A stretch of DNA of 64,000 nt from Achatina immaculata (GCA_009760885.1 CM019713.1:3057031-3121030), one strand, 5' to 3'. Shown: positions 53,301 to 58,500, counted from the first letter of the stretch. A program made the numbers and translations. Notes: generated from the sequence alone by a model not told the origin.

Positions 53301-55140
53301 CGGAAAGAGAGAAGAAAAACTGCACGCTGTGTTTCTCTGAGAACTTTCATATGAAAGGGAAGTAACGAGAAAAAATCAAGAGCAGACAAGTTGGGGGGTG
53401 AACAGCCATCCTGAGATTAATTTTGAATAAAGAAAATCTTACGAGAGCAAGTTACACAGAAATAGTGGAGAATCTTAAATTAACAAACTAAGGCAGACAT
53501 AATGAGACTAGGACAAATACACACAGGACACCAAGCGGCCATGGCAAATATTATCAAACAGTGGTCTTTTCCTTTCAGTTCTGAACATATTCAGACAAGG
53601 TCACCATCTGCCTCTCCAAGCAAAGATATTTGCTAATTTCACCCAGATAATCTCACAATCTATGTCATTCAGTATCAGTTTCATCTCAGGATTAAGTATT
53701 CAAGCCATCCAGCGTGTGATCCTCTAATTTCTGCCCACACTTGCTCATGCAAAATGCCACTAACTTCTGCAGGTTCCTGTTTAGAAATGTAATGATTTTA
53801 CTAAAGTTCTTCAAAACAAACCTCATATATGTCTGTAGTGGTGTGGATCCTTTTGTTCCATAAGCTGCCACACAAGATAAGAATGGCAGTCCAACACTGA
53901 GTAGAACTGACATGTAAAGATTCTTTTTAATGGCGTATTATCCATTAGGCTGAACTGGCTTCAATGTAAGGGATCCATAAGAGCAGGACCCAGCATCAAG
54001 AAAAGTAAAACTCTACCAAAACTGACTGTTGTTTTATAGATCAATGGTTTAGTTGGATTTAGCAAGGATCCTCATTAAGTTTAGTCTAGGTGCTTGGGTT
54101 AATATGCCACTGATTCTTTTTCATGAACAAATTTCATTCACTGATGACAGTGATCTCCTTACCTCTGTCAGTCTACGAGACACCTATGGGCAAGGTGGAG
54201 TACCCATACAGCCCCCCCCCCCCCCAATCAGGGTGACGTGAAGCCATGGGAGCAGGTGGTGAATAGAATGGGAGAGCAACTGACAGATAATGTTGGTTAT
54301 GGTCACCATTTTATGATGGTAGGCAGATGATCTCAATGTGGGAATAATGGCTACGATCACTGACTAGTACAATCACTGCCCAGAAGGAAAGCAATGGTAA
54401 ACTACCTTCTGGAAAAATACCAAGAAACCCAAACAGTAAAATGGAAGGTCAGATAGGAAAAAGATCTGGTGGTGAGTCCTCCAGACCAGATAGATCTAAT
54501 GTGAACACTGGGGAAGAGTGTGTGACAGAGGACAAGAACTTAATACTGAAGAAGGTTGGCTAGTAAAGAAGATTCAACAGAGAAAGCTTAAATATTTTGG
54601 ACATATTTAATGGTCATGATAATCCAGAGAAGACAGTCTTGGAAGGGTGCAACGGGAAAAAGAAAGAGAGGAAGACCAAGGTGAAGATGGCTGCAAGGCA
54701 TCGTTCATGATCTGCGAATGGACGCACCAGCAGCAGGGCATCTTGCTTACAACAGAGGGGCCTACAGGAGAGCTGTTAGGAAGGCAAAGTTCCACAAGAC
54801 AGACTTTCTGACTGATGACAGCCATTATGAGAAAGATTCTCTGCAGTCAAGAATTCTGTAACCGAATGCTGCTTTATGAGCCATGACATATCCTCATTGC
54901 ACATTACCATGTTTTTGCCCTTACTTCAGAACTTCCTAGCAAAAAAATTATGTGAGTAGTCACTAACAAATATGAAAAGTCTGGCATTTTGAATATATCA
55001 TGCCAGTTTATTCTCTGATGTCCATTTTGATTAAAAAAAAAAGGAGTAACACCATATTCACAGTACATTCACAGTAGCTACAGTAACAAAATATATCTCA
55101 TCTTACCCGTATCACTTCTGGACAAGCATAGTGTGGAGAC
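14269..55140 (-). CDS. BRSK: BRSK/SAD-family serine/threonine kinase gene, 3' fifteen coding exons (5' end outside window)
   Basis: The spliced reading frame matches BR serine/threonine kinases (vertebrate BRSK1/2, worm SAD-1), AMPK-related kinases activated by LKB1 that act in neuronal polarity and at presynaptic sites. In order it encodes the P+1 segment with the CPE form of the APE motif ([11 protein letters not shown]), subdomain IX ([13 protein letters not shown]), [17 protein letters not shown], the subdomain XI arginine (EKRLT), a UBA-like region ([15 protein letters not shown], then [12 protein letters not shown]), DPPRKRVD, a Ser/Pro-rich linker, [28 protein letters not shown], the KA1-like C-terminal domain and a stop. 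Every junction is AG/GT and all phases are compatible. Without the 618-nt cassette the exons sum to 1414 nt (470 codons plus stop); with it, 676 codons. The N-lobe, HRD and DFG exons were not found up to 64000. Introns range from 202 bp to 11.7 kb and hold most of the repeats in the window. Family identity is from recalled homology; the splice model was read from the sequence. Confidence 0.93.
14965..15185 (+). mobile_element. LINE family C 3'-end fragment
   Basis: Closely resembles the 3' ends at 187-420 (reverse), 40190-40380 and 41585-41755: GGAAGACCAAAGCAAAGATG, the GCAGGGCATC segment and the terminal GGGACATGCAAATGACTGAG. It lies within about 500 bp of the BRSK terminal exon, inside the last intron. 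Confidence 0.85.
15268..15560 (-). mobile_element. LINE family D-like 3' fragment, diverged
   Basis: The minus-strand translation ([20 protein letters not shown], then ...[13 protein letters not shown]) parallels the 3' ends of family D elsewhere (34700-35030, 26515-26900), but is substantially diverged. Confidence 0.65.
16008..16245. repeat. 51-bp minisatellite, about 4.5 copies
   Basis: The unit includes GGTCAGACAAGAAGATAAAA and CAAAGCTTGGTCTCAGACAC. Because 51 is a multiple of 3, both strands stay open and give artificial repetitive peptides, which are not genes. It lies in the last BRSK intron, 114 bp from exon n. Confidence 0.95.
16359..16539 (-). CDS. BRSK: BRSK exon n: KA1-like domain core (181 nt)
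   Basis: Sixty codons plus one base, with [20 protein letters not shown], then RFQVDISP, and ending CLTFTLVS. This is the family pattern FRAEYK...VFQK...KFQVDI...YSVTFTLLSGP. Acceptor TTGTTTGTAG; donor GTAGGA at 16353-16358. Confidence 0.95.
17037..17330 (+). mobile_element. LINE family B 3'-end fragment with (GA)n tail
   Basis: Encodes [20 protein letters not shown], then [16 protein letters not shown] and CALGT-stop, the C-terminus of a LINE ORF. It is followed by TTAAGGTTCAGAGAGAGAGA, the family's GA tail (17300-17320). Other copies are at 25954-26195, 51230-51352 and 60588-61290. Confidence 0.9.
17384..17443. repeat. (TA)n microsatellite
   Basis: A GT-rich run leads into about 55 bases of mostly perfect TA dinucleotides. 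It is self-complementary and may extrude as a cruciform. Confidence 0.95.
17925..18560 (+). repeat. SINE-like repeat (family S) with internally expanded 34-bp minisatellite
   Basis: From 17954 to about 18405 a 34-base unit (GAACCATAGCTGACATGCTA, then GTATCAGGGTTGGT) repeats about 13 times, with one shortened unit near 18255. The sequence after the array (CCACCTCTCAGTGGTGCC, then CTGGCTAAATGAACAAGGA) corresponds to the body of repeat S as seen at 20290-20380. The array is therefore the head of the repeat, amplified in place. It lies in BRSK intron l-m's downstream neighbour (m-n), within 110 bp of exon m. Confidence 0.8.
18667..18787 (-). CDS. BRSK: BRSK exon m: start of KA1-like domain (121 nt)
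   Basis: One base plus forty codons beginning [18 protein letters not shown] and ending [13 protein letters not shown], the conserved start of the C-terminal kinase-associated (KA1-like) domain. Acceptor CTTGTGCAG; donor GTAAAT at 18661-18666. Confidence 0.95.
19399..19444 (-). CDS. BRSK: BRSK exon l: TPESSPE exon (46 nt)
   Basis: Two bases, fourteen codons and two bases: [14 protein letters not shown], with V and E completed across the junctions, matching the family VPTxEExxxLTPESSPE. Acceptor TATTTTCAG; donor GTAAGT at 19393-19398. It is isolated by an 11.65 kb upstream intron. Confidence 0.92.
20225..20560 (+). repeat. SINE-like interspersed repeat, family S
   Basis: Shares a co-linear series of blocks with 50785-51025 and 62515-62850: CATAGCT...GAACCACAGCTG, a CCTCAGTAACAGGC-type segment, CATAGTTCCCATGGTGGTGG, the TTTTTAGCT segment, a CACTCCCACGCCGATACGAT-type segment and GGCTGCAAAGAACA. 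It has no ORF. Its head holds one and a half copies of the 34-bp unit. SINE class is inferred from length and dispersion; no clear pol III boxes were identified. Confidence 0.75.
20785..21748. repeat. 29-bp minisatellite, about 33 copies
   Basis: The main unit is CAGATATTTGTGTAGCAAGC followed by TCTTACTCT. Subtypes are a 28-base unit (ACATGTGTAG..CTAATCT) and an AAATTA variant. Variants recur in blocks (for example the pairs at 21180-21350 and 21420-21560), showing higher-order amplification. It lies in the 11.65 kb BRSK intron. Confidence 0.95.
21749..23577. repeat. Non-coding intron sequence with a short degenerate repeat
   Basis: No exon or gene was recognised. A small tandem motif (ACTTACAATGTAATGATTT) recurs about five times at 22930-23020. 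Confidence 0.55.
23578..24889 (-). mobile_element. LINE family A, 5'-truncated copy
   Basis: Minus-strand RT from [19 protein letters not shown] through [14 protein letters not shown] (RT motif A), [18 protein letters not shown] and [14 protein letters not shown] (catalytic DD) to [16 protein letters not shown] and a (CAT)n tail at 23579-23593 (plus strand). It is about 90% similar by eye to the 4190-6120 copy and less damaged, but has frame breaks near 24480 and 24150. It ends abruptly at 24889 within the LPKKPG block. Confidence 0.93.
24940..26195 (+). mobile_element. LINE family B, RT domain to 3' end
   Basis: The plus strand encodes [40 protein letters not shown] (motif A), [20 protein letters not shown] and [15 protein letters not shown] (motif C, FADE instead of YADD). 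The C-terminal tail follows ([20 protein letters not shown]), then CTTAAGGTGCAGAGAGAGAG. Stops and frameshifts occur near 25180, 25565 and 25620-25950. It starts about 50 bp from the truncated end of the oppositely oriented family A copy. Confidence 0.9.
26515..27420 (-). mobile_element. LINE family D fragment (RT palm to 3' end)
   Basis: The minus strand encodes [20 protein letters not shown] (RT motif C), then [27 protein letters not shown] and, downstream, the 3' section shared with 34560-35035 and 40930-41135 (ATGTGATGTTTAA and its ATAGGGCTC complement). It is broken by stops near 26895 and 27230. Confidence 0.85.
27583..27614. repeat. (TACC)n microsatellite
   Basis: About eight tandem TACC/CTAC units, inside the 11.65 kb BRSK intron. 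Confidence 0.95.
27872..28575. repeat. 41-bp minisatellite, about 17 copies
   Basis: The unit is GCTTTTATTAAGCCACCTCA followed by TTCAGACGTTTGTTGTAGCAT, with CAGACG/CAGCCG and GCGACC/GCCACC variants. The first three units are the most diverged. AGCATGCT at the unit junction is an 8-base palindrome. Confidence 0.95.
28576..30029. other. Intron sequence, nothing recognised
   Basis: AT-rich; no exon of BRSK and no repeat family was recognised. Confidence 0.5.
30030..30550 (+). mobile_element. LINE family A 3' fragment
   Basis: Plus strand: [37 protein letters not shown], then [20 protein letters not shown] and [18 protein letters not shown], ending in GATGATGATGATGATG at 30533-30549. The order and residues match 23780-24250 read on the other strand. 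Confidence 0.9.
31098..31715 (-). CDS. BRSK: BRSK exon k: 618-nt in-frame cassette exon with second [13 protein letters not shown] motif
   Basis: The frame is open across 206 codons, bounded by acceptor CTAACTCAG (31716-31724) and donor GTGAGC (31092-31097). It starts with two bases completing a codon and ends with one base, so inclusion or skipping both keep the frame between exons j and l. The content is low-complexity (Asn, Ser, Thr, Ala-rich) with a PPxY motif (YGPPSYKEV) near the start. It ends [14 protein letters not shown] followed by RFHRRNML, a recoded copy of the end of exon j. Most identical residues use different codons in the two copies, indicating an old duplication kept at protein level. 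I do not recognise the rest of the exon. Whether it is alternative, and in which tissues, cannot be told from sequence. Confidence 0.82.
31918..32126 (-). CDS. BRSK: BRSK exon j: Ser/Pro-rich linker ending [16 protein letters not shown] (209 nt)
   Basis: One base, sixty-nine codons and one base. The first half is a Ser/Pro-rich stretch ([17 protein letters not shown]). The second half is the conserved [18 protein letters not shown] followed by RFHRRKMQ. The acceptor is TTTTTTGTAG after an A-rich plus-strand run, and the donor GTGAGG is at 31912-31917. Only 202 bp of intron separate it from the cassette exon, and it ends in the same phase as that exon. Confidence 0.95.
32735..32855. repeat. 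30-bp minisatellite, left part
   Basis: Units of AACAATAAGAGCTGTGACAA followed by GAAACAATTA, about four copies, the first ones degenerate. The same unit resumes at 33447 after a 590-bp foreign block. Confidence 0.9.
32856..33446 (+). mobile_element. Probable retroelement insertion splitting the 30-bp minisatellite
   Basis: This 591-bp block of different composition (C- and T-rich centre) interrupts a minisatellite that continues on both sides. Its right end, GTTAAGTAATAAAGC(T), CCTACTTTTTTCC and TAGTTTATA, is shared with a roughly 51-bp insert at 45672-45722, so the block has a defined 3' end that recurs elsewhere. It has no ORF. The element class is unknown; a 5'-truncated non-LTR element or SINE is the simplest reading. 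Confidence 0.6.
33447..33662. repeat. 30-bp minisatellite, right part
   Basis: About seven units of the same 30-base family (AAACAACAAGAACTTTGACA and variants), more variable than the left part. Confidence 0.9.
34560..35035 (+). mobile_element. LINE family D 3' fragment
   Basis: Shares with 40930-41135 and 26515-26720 (reverse) the run ACCATGTGAAACTCTAAAGA...GGACATTGTTAAGAGA...AAATCCCTTGATGAGG...CTATGTGATGTT, ending GGAAGGATGTAAGATGTA. The upstream coding remnant [14 protein letters not shown] is followed by stops. Confidence 0.85.
35607..35646. repeat. (AG)n microsatellite
   Basis: An uninterrupted AG dinucleotide run of about 35 bases within a GA-rich stretch. Confidence 0.95.
36020..36088 (-). 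CDS. BRSK: BRSK exon i: SPVASRRA linker exon (69 nt)
   Basis: One base, twenty-two codons and two bases: [18 protein letters not shown], then KVQQ, aligning with the vertebrate GGSPVPARRA segment. Acceptor TATCACAG; donor GTAAGT at 36014-36019. Confidence 0.9.
36735..38476 (+). mobile_element. LINE family C, left part (endonuclease end and RT), interrupted by family T repeat
   Basis: The plus strand starts in the end of an APE-type endonuclease ([30 protein letters not shown]), then a linker and [57 protein letters not shown] (motif A), [12 protein letters not shown] near 38199-38234 (motif C) and [20 protein letters not shown]. Several frameshifts (37085, 38025, 38130). The element breaks at 38476 and resumes at 39877. 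It is the longest copy of the family here. Confidence 0.93.
38477..39876 (+). repeat. 1,400-bp interspersed repeat (family T), inserted with 7-bp target duplication
   Basis: The block sits inside the LINE C reading frame and is flanked by GCTCTTC at 38470-38476 and 39877-39883. The empty site is seen in the other family C copy (CGCTCTTCAAAAAG, complement near 690), so both ends are exact. The block is GC-richer than its surroundings, non-coding, ends in (GAA)n, and contains two kinds of internal tandem units: one of about 100-130 bases (CACGGCACCTCTGCTCTAGA, CCCATACTGGTGAAAT) and one of about 75 bases (CACCTCTCACCC...GTGAGAAAGTCCAAC). A second copy is at 63200-64000. The target duplication and GAA tail point to retroposition by LINE machinery. 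Confidence 0.85.
39877..40380 (+). mobile_element. LINE family C, right part (continuation to 3' end)
   Basis: Resumes the frame broken at 38476: [40 protein letters not shown], then the C-terminal segments ([20 protein letters not shown]) and KGHANE, ending in AATGAATGAATGAAT. Confidence 0.92.
40650..40701 (-). CDS. BRSK: BRSK exon h: DPPRKRVD linker exon (52 nt)
   Basis: Two bases, sixteen codons and two bases encoding [16 protein letters not shown], equivalent to the family motif DPPRKRVDS. Acceptor TTGTTGCAG; donor GTATGA at 40644-40649. Confidence 0.92.
40930..41135 (+). mobile_element. LINE family D 3'-end fragment
   Basis: Near-identical to 34850-35030: AAAGTGGAACACAACAGGCC, TCTAAAGAGGACATTGTTAA, CCTTGATGAGGTTGAAAAGC, then the terminal GAATGTAAGATGTA. 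It lies 230 bp upstream of exon h on the gene strand. Confidence 0.88.
41585..41760 (+). mobile_element. LINE family C 3'-end fragment
   Basis: AGAAAGAGAGGAAGACCAAA through GGGACATGCAAATGACTGAC, a (TGAC)n-like tail. It is the most truncated copy and lies between exons g and h. Confidence 0.88.
41890..41990 (-). CDS. BRSK: BRSK exon g: UBA-like region, second half (101 nt)
   Basis: One base, thirty-three codons and one base: [18 protein letters not shown], then [15 protein letters not shown]. [12 protein letters not shown] is a signature of this kinase family. Acceptor TTATTTCAG; donor GTCAGC at 41884-41889. Confidence 0.95.
42925..43037 (-). CDS. BRSK: BRSK exon f: UBA-like region, first half (113 nt)
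   Basis: Thirty-seven codons plus two bases, beginning [18 protein letters not shown] and ending LVSELLNA, the conserved UBA-like regulatory region of BRSK/MARK-type kinases. Acceptor TTTTGTTTTCAG; donor GTGAGT at 42919-42924. On the intron side of the acceptor a 34-bp minisatellite starts within about 30 bases, where the branch point would be. Confidence 0.95.
43066..44545. repeat. 34-bp minisatellite, about 43 copies, with 306-bp higher-order repeat
   Basis: The unit is TGGGTGTCATTATCATAAGG followed by TACTATGTTGATAC. The left quarter (43066-43500) is diverged, the rest more uniform. Nine-unit block 43701-44006 recurs at 44007-44312 in the same variant order, a 306-bp higher-order unit. 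The array starts about 30 bases from the exon f acceptor. Confidence 0.95.
44807..44832. repeat. (CT)n/(TA)n compound microsatellite
   Basis: CTCTCTCTCT followed by TATATATATATA; a further TA run lies at 45100-45120. Confidence 0.9.
45130..46335 (+). mobile_element. Tc1-like transposon, 3'-truncated and decayed
   Basis: The reading frame starts near 45447 (MAHLTTEQ, stop, [20 protein letters not shown]) with a paired-like DNA-binding region, then [36 protein letters not shown] (first catalytic Asp), [17 protein letters not shown] and [11 protein letters not shown] (second Asp). It decays at [12 protein letters not shown], where a TA repeat replaces the third catalytic block. There are several stops and a shift near 45900. 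The left terminal region near 45133 contains AAAAAAACAGAAACG; the right terminus is missing. Confidence 0.88.
45672..45722 (+). mobile_element. Short insertion inside the Tc1 element carrying a recurrent retroelement 3' end
   Basis: The Tc1 frame is interrupted after RLIH. The insert contains CATTAAGTAATAAAGCTGTT and CCTACTTTTTTTCCTAGTTT, nearly the same as 33400-33447. TAATACATAT before and TAATTCATAT after look like a 10-base target duplication with one change. Confidence 0.65.
46523..46574 (-). CDS. BRSK: BRSK exon e: linker between kinase and UBA-like region (52 nt)
   Basis: One base plus seventeen codons, [17 protein letters not shown], matching the invertebrate SAD segment after the kinase domain (acidic stretch, ELPMM, VQ). 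Acceptor CTCTAG; donor GTAAAC at 46517-46522. Confidence 0.9.
46952..46986 (-). CDS. BRSK: BRSK exon d: end of kinase domain, micro-exon (35 nt)
   Basis: Eleven codons plus two bases, [11 protein letters not shown], aligning with the family segment LEHIQKHxWY that closes the kinase domain. The acceptor TTTCTAG precedes it and the donor GTAAGT follows (46946-46951). The dangling GT joins T of the next exon to give valine. It is too short for ORF-length methods but is fixed by phase on both sides. Confidence 0.88.
47140..47705 (+). mobile_element. LINE family A-related 3' fragment, older copy
   Basis: Plus strand: [50 protein letters not shown]; then the non-coding end AACTGAGCTGATGG... and CATGGCACCTAATCATGATG. 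It is diverged from the other A copies. It ends 28 bp from the exon c splice donor. Confidence 0.8.
47734..47880 (-). CDS. BRSK: BRSK exon c: kinase subdomains X-XI (147 nt)
   Basis: Forty-nine codons starting [17 protein letters not shown] and ending EVDSEKRLT, the C-lobe end of the catalytic domain including the conserved subdomain XI arginine. The acceptor CAG is at 47881-47883 (plus-strand ctg) and the donor GTATGA at 47728-47733. A LINE 3' fragment (47140-47705) ends only about 25 bp downstream of the donor. Confidence 0.96.
48110..48175. repeat. Purine-rich (AAAG)n tract
   Basis: An A/G-only stretch with AAAGAAAG repeats; simple sequence in the BRSK intron between exons b and c. Confidence 0.9.
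48891..50216 (+). mobile_element. Second mariner-family transposon, decayed
   Basis: Terminal inverted repeats GGGGCGTTCAGAAAGTAAT at both ends (48894-48912 and, inverted, 50196-50214) with TA flanks at or near both ends. The transposase begins at 49027 ([20 protein letters not shown]) and keeps [18 protein letters not shown] (first Asp), [13 protein letters not shown] (second Asp) and [16 protein letters not shown] (third Asp). All three catalytic aspartates are therefore readable, but across stops at about 49333, 49428 and 49576 and a frameshift at 49755-49870. It belongs to a different mariner lineage from 12436-13698. Confidence 0.92.
50607..50675 (-). CDS. BRSK: BRSK exon b: kinase subdomain IX (69 nt)
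   Basis: Twenty-three codons beginning [12 protein letters not shown] and ending ILYALLV, with the invariant aspartate of subdomain IX (DVWSCGV). The acceptor is a pyrimidine run followed by GCAG; the donor is GTAGGT at 50601-50606. Both ends fall on codon boundaries, matching the neighbouring exons. Confidence 0.95.
50785..51025 (+). repeat. SINE-like repeat, family S, truncated copy
   Basis: Shares GTAACAAGCCCAGCC, CATAGTCCCCATGGTGGTGG, CTGCTTTTTAGCT and CATCGGCGGCAAAGAACATC with 20310-20560. It lacks the head with the 34-bp unit and ends in (AAG)n (51014-51026). Confidence 0.8.
51230..51352 (+). mobile_element. LINE family B extreme 3' end with long (GA)n tail
   Basis: GCAGAAAAAAAGGCAAAGGA through AGAAGCCCCATGTG and TTTAAGGTTCAGAGAGAGAG; the GA run extends to 51350 (about 44 bases), the longest in this family here. 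Confidence 0.9.
51575..51716 (+). mobile_element. LINE family A extreme 3' end
   Basis: GATGGTGTGAGAGGAGATCA, CCTTGCATGAAGGATCGTGC, GCCAGTCGGCATGGCACATG, then (ATG)n. It is an almost exact complement of 4200-4320 and 23590-23700. Confidence 0.92.
52091..52344. repeat. Long inverted repeat, arms about 120 bp
   Basis: The left arm (52091 to about 52213) and right arm (about 52222-52344) are about 80% complementary over their length. The innermost stretch is almost perfect: GTAAGAACAGTGAAGTGG against CATTTCACTGTTCTTAC. The loop is short. There is no ORF. It is inside the BRSK intron a-b, so the pre-mRNA could fold into a long hairpin. Confidence 0.85.
52681..52750. repeat. Imperfect hairpin of about 70 bases
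   Basis: AAAGCCGCCCACCT pairs with AGATGGGTGGCTTT, and the flanks GTGTGGCACACA and CGTATGCCAAT extend the stem imperfectly; the loop is about 18 bases. Size fits a miRNA precursor or a tiny foldback element, with no other evidence for either. Confidence 0.5.
53264..53295. repeat. (AT)n microsatellite
   Basis: About fifteen perfect AT dinucleotides. Confidence 0.95.
54040..54529. other. Possible old repeat; no gene recognised
   Basis: Contains a 15-base C run (54211-54225) and the segment CCCAGAAGGAAAGCAATGGT, whose style suggests a LINE-derived piece directly preceding the LINE C fragment at 54530. No second copy was seen here, so this is a guess. Confidence 0.25.
54530..54810 (+). mobile_element. 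LINE family C 3' fragment
   Basis: Plus strand: AAGAACTTAATACTGAAGAA (the AAGAACTTAATATTGAAGAA of 40103 with one change), AGAAAGAGAGGAAGACCAAG, GCAGCAGGGCATCTTGCTTA and GGCAAAGTTCCACAAGA. The terminal GGGACATGC is not intact. Confidence 0.85.
55107..55140 (-). CDS. BRSK: BRSK exon a: activation/P+1 loop micro-exon (34 nt)
   Basis: Encodes [11 protein letters not shown] after one base that completes a glycine codon from an unseen upstream exon. The acceptor AG is at 55141-55142 and the donor GTAAGA at 55101-55106. It contains the kinase APE-equivalent CPE. At 34 nt it is a micro-exon. The LKB1-target threonine expected just upstream (family knowledge) would be on the preceding exon, outside this window. 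Confidence 0.92.
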
Positions 55141-55221
55141 CTAAAATAAAAAAACTAGACATAATTAACTTGGAGATTTATGGTTAAATACTTTATGTTA
55201 AAATTACATCTTCTATCCCTC

Positions 55222-55370
55222 CTATGCTGTTAAACATCACATAGGTCTCGCATGGTAGTTCACTAAGTTTTCCTGTTTTCGGCGAGCTTTTCATCAAGGG
55301 ATTTTATGCTTACTAATTAGGCCTCTCTTAACAATGTCCTCTTTAGAGTTTCACTTAGTCAACGTGGTTA
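55222..55370 (-). mobile_element. LINE family D 3' end, minus orientation
   Basis: Complement of the family D end: TTAAACATCACATAGGTCTC, TTTTCCTGTTTTCGGCGAGC, ATCAAGGGATTTTATGCTTA, AACAATGTCCTCTTTAGAG. It lies immediately upstream of exon a on the gene strand. Confidence 0.85.
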
Positions 55371-55404
55371 CAATTACAGCTGCTGGAATAATAATTTTGC
55401 ATAT

Positions 55405-55525
55405 TTATTACATAAAATCCTTTGATGAGGTTGAAAGACTCGCCGAAGACAGGAAAAATTGGCGAACTACTTTGCGAGCCCTATGTGACGTCTAACGGCA
55501 CGGGAAGGATATAAGATATAAGATA
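55405..55525 (+). mobile_element. LINE family D 3' end, plus orientation, with ATAAG-type tail
   Basis: TAAAATCCTTTGATGAGGTT, CTCGCCGAAGACAGGAAAAA, GAGCCCTATGTGACGTCTAA, then ATAAGATATAAGATAAGATA. Together with 55222-55370 it forms an inverted pair about 35 bp apart. Confidence 0.87.
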
Positions 55526-58500
55526 AGATATTTATTACAGATGCCGGAACAGATATACTGTGCTCATATTACAGATGCTGAGGAAAATACAGGTATGGGT
55601 AGTGTAATAGCTCTTTCTTCTAATGATACACTTTTTCTGCTAGACAGATGCTATCTGTTCATGAAAGTTGGTAAATACATGTGTGTATGTGTGCATACAC
55701 ATAAAAAAATTTGGTAGGGAATTGATGGAAACTGTATGCACCAAACTACATTAATCATCACTGTTAATTTACATTGCAAAACAATCATATTAACACTGTC
55801 AGACACTATTAAAGTGAAGAAAGTTAATGCATGATATTTAAAAGTTAAAGACAATTAAAAAAAAAAACAATACTGGGCATATCAAAATTACCATTCAAAA
55901 ATTTGTAGATCATGAAAAGAGGCAATTAGTTGTAATGAGAAAACAAGAAAAGAAAAGCAAAAGATATATTAGATATTGTTTTCCTTAAAAACAGTAAGAT
56001 TGTTTGTAACAATATGTGATGATGGCTGTAGTAAAAACTGGCTCTAGAAGTGCAGAATCAGACAAAGGTGTATGCTGCAGCTTAAACAACATGAAACAAG
56101 CAAATAAATTTATCAGCATGAACAATAAAACAGTTATGAAAATCAACAACAACCTAACAGTTTGGCAATCATATCTTTATCGCTGATAATGGCATTTTTG
56201 CCACACAACTAATACAGCTTATGAAGAACATAACATGGATGAATAAAACAAAACAATGGTTCATAATAATGAAGGAAAGAGAAAAATATGAAGTGGAAAA
56301 TCAATATACATGAACTTTTCATTTTTGTCTTGTCTTGTCTCCTTCCTCATATACCTTTCAGTGTTGAGAAATGGACTTCTTGAAAGGACTCAACAGTCTG
56401 CTTCATATAAGGGGATTTTTAAGGTATGTGTTATCGCCTCCATCCACTTCCTCTGTGGCTGCTCTCTATCATTCTTAGTATGAATGTTTTTCATGTGTCT
56501 GGCTGTATTTGTGTAAAATGATCAAAACATATAACTTGTATTTTCTTTTCATTTATTTATATGGGCATACATGCACAGGTTACATAAGATGGATCCAAAT
56601 ACATGTTACGCAAATAAAAAAAAAGCTTATGAACTATGCATGTTGCAGACAGCAATGAGAAAAACAAGCATAATCTGAAAAGAAAGTTGTGTTATTTCTA
56701 AAGTCAAGATTAGTTTGGAAAACATGGCTCCTAACCTTGTCAGAGTAGACAAGATAAACTAAAATGGGGACACAGAAATAAGTTTAAAAAAAAGAAAAGA
56801 GACATTCACATTTTTATTAATAAAAATGTCTTGATTTGTAAAATAAAATGGCTGATAACTATTCTGATAAAATGTAATGGAGAATCAACATTTATTCATA
56901 AGAAAACAAAAACTCCCATCATCTTAAAAGAAACTATATAACAAAACATCACACACGGACTCACACAGCTGATAGAAAAGCCACACTGTATTGTTTAGTG
57001 TTTTGACATTTGAGAAAAATACCCCATTTGAAAGAAACTACCAAAATGATTCTGGAGTTTGTGATGGCTACACCCGATTTTCAAAACAAATGTTATTTTT
57101 TAAGTTTATTCAATATAATGACTTTTTTTAACACCGTTTTTTTCTCTACATTTCTTTCTTCTTCTCTGTCTTTCTTCCTCTCTCTCTTTCTGTCTGTCTT
57201 CTTCTCTCTGTTTGTTTTTAATCTTTTTCTCTCTTTTTCTTTCTCTCTGTCTTTCTCTCACTCTTCTTCTTTCTGTCTTTTTCTCTCTTTCTTTCTCTCT
57301 GCCTTTCTCACTCTCTCTCTCCTAATATACTACTACACAAAAAGTACCAAATAAAAAAAAAAAAAAAAGGAAAAGCAATAGGCAGATTTTCTAATTACAA
57401 TATTGCCAGTGATTCATGAAGATCATTTGTTACCTGTTATATTCCAAGTTCAGTTTCTTGATGGAGTGGATATGCTAATTTACAATATGTATTTACAGCA
57501 GTATGGATATTTACAACAGTCTAAGAATAAGTGAACTCTGAGTCACCTGTATGATTCTTTGAGGTCACATGCACCAAAATCTACTGGATCAACATAATAA
57601 GACTAATGAACATCCCACATATGGATCACTAATATGAAAAGGACCATTCTTAAAATCACAGAAGCATCACTCCGTATAGTCAGAGACAGAATGTTCACCA
57701 AGTGCCGGGGTGTTCTGGTGAGGAATGTGAATAAGCTGAAGGAATAGGAACCCCATTTTTTAAACATATGGAAAAATGTACAATTCCTGCTGCACCTGAT
57801 ATGCTAACATACACTTAATGAAAAAAAAACAAAAAAACCAGACATGGGTATGAAATTTAACATGTGCACTGGGCTATCTAAAATGAGAATTACAGTTCAA
57901 TAACAATAACATCTGAACTGTACTGACATAACATTTATTTTATTTACTGATTGGTTAAAGCTCTGGAATAGCCATGGAAGAAGGAAGAACAGCATTTAGA
58001 AGTAATGTGCCCTGAAGAAACGTGGTGTCAAAACTTCTGTAATTCAATTTATATTTGCAAATAATTTCAAGAGAAATGATGACTGCAGTAAAACTGATTC
58101 TAGTAATGAAAGTAGCCAGAGGCCTATGGTTCAGTTTTACAACAAAAAAAAAGAGATAAAGTGAGAAAAGTGGGCAGGAACAAAATGCATTCTGTGTCCA
58201 TCTTTCATACAAAGTGGATACCAAAAGAGCAAAGTGACTACTTTTTCATCTGTTTATTCGCTGTGTTGTTTCTGTACGTGGTCTCTGAACAAGGCATGTG
58301 CCAAAATATTGGACTGTTGTATGTTCTTCATTTACATGTGTTCCATCTAACTTTATGCCACTTTCACTCCTGCCCACTTTCCTCATTCTTTCTGTCTTCT
58401 TGTTGAAACTGAACCATACACCCCTGCCTACCTTTATTAAATAATTTCAAGGGTTGTATGTTTGTTCAGCAATCTTAATGTGGCTTTATTTTTAGATAAT

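Noticed and set aside
57010..57354. 114-codon plus-strand frame rich in Phe, Leu and Ser
   Set aside because: Translation of a polypyrimidine tract; no gene evidence.
57541..57600. Minus-strand segment reading VDFGACDLKESYR between an AG and a GTGACT, in a phase that would join exon a
   Set aside because: BRSK kinases have DFG followed by about 16 residues ending in TSCG before SPHY; this would give 9 unrelated residues and lacks the LKB1-site sequence. Probably chance.
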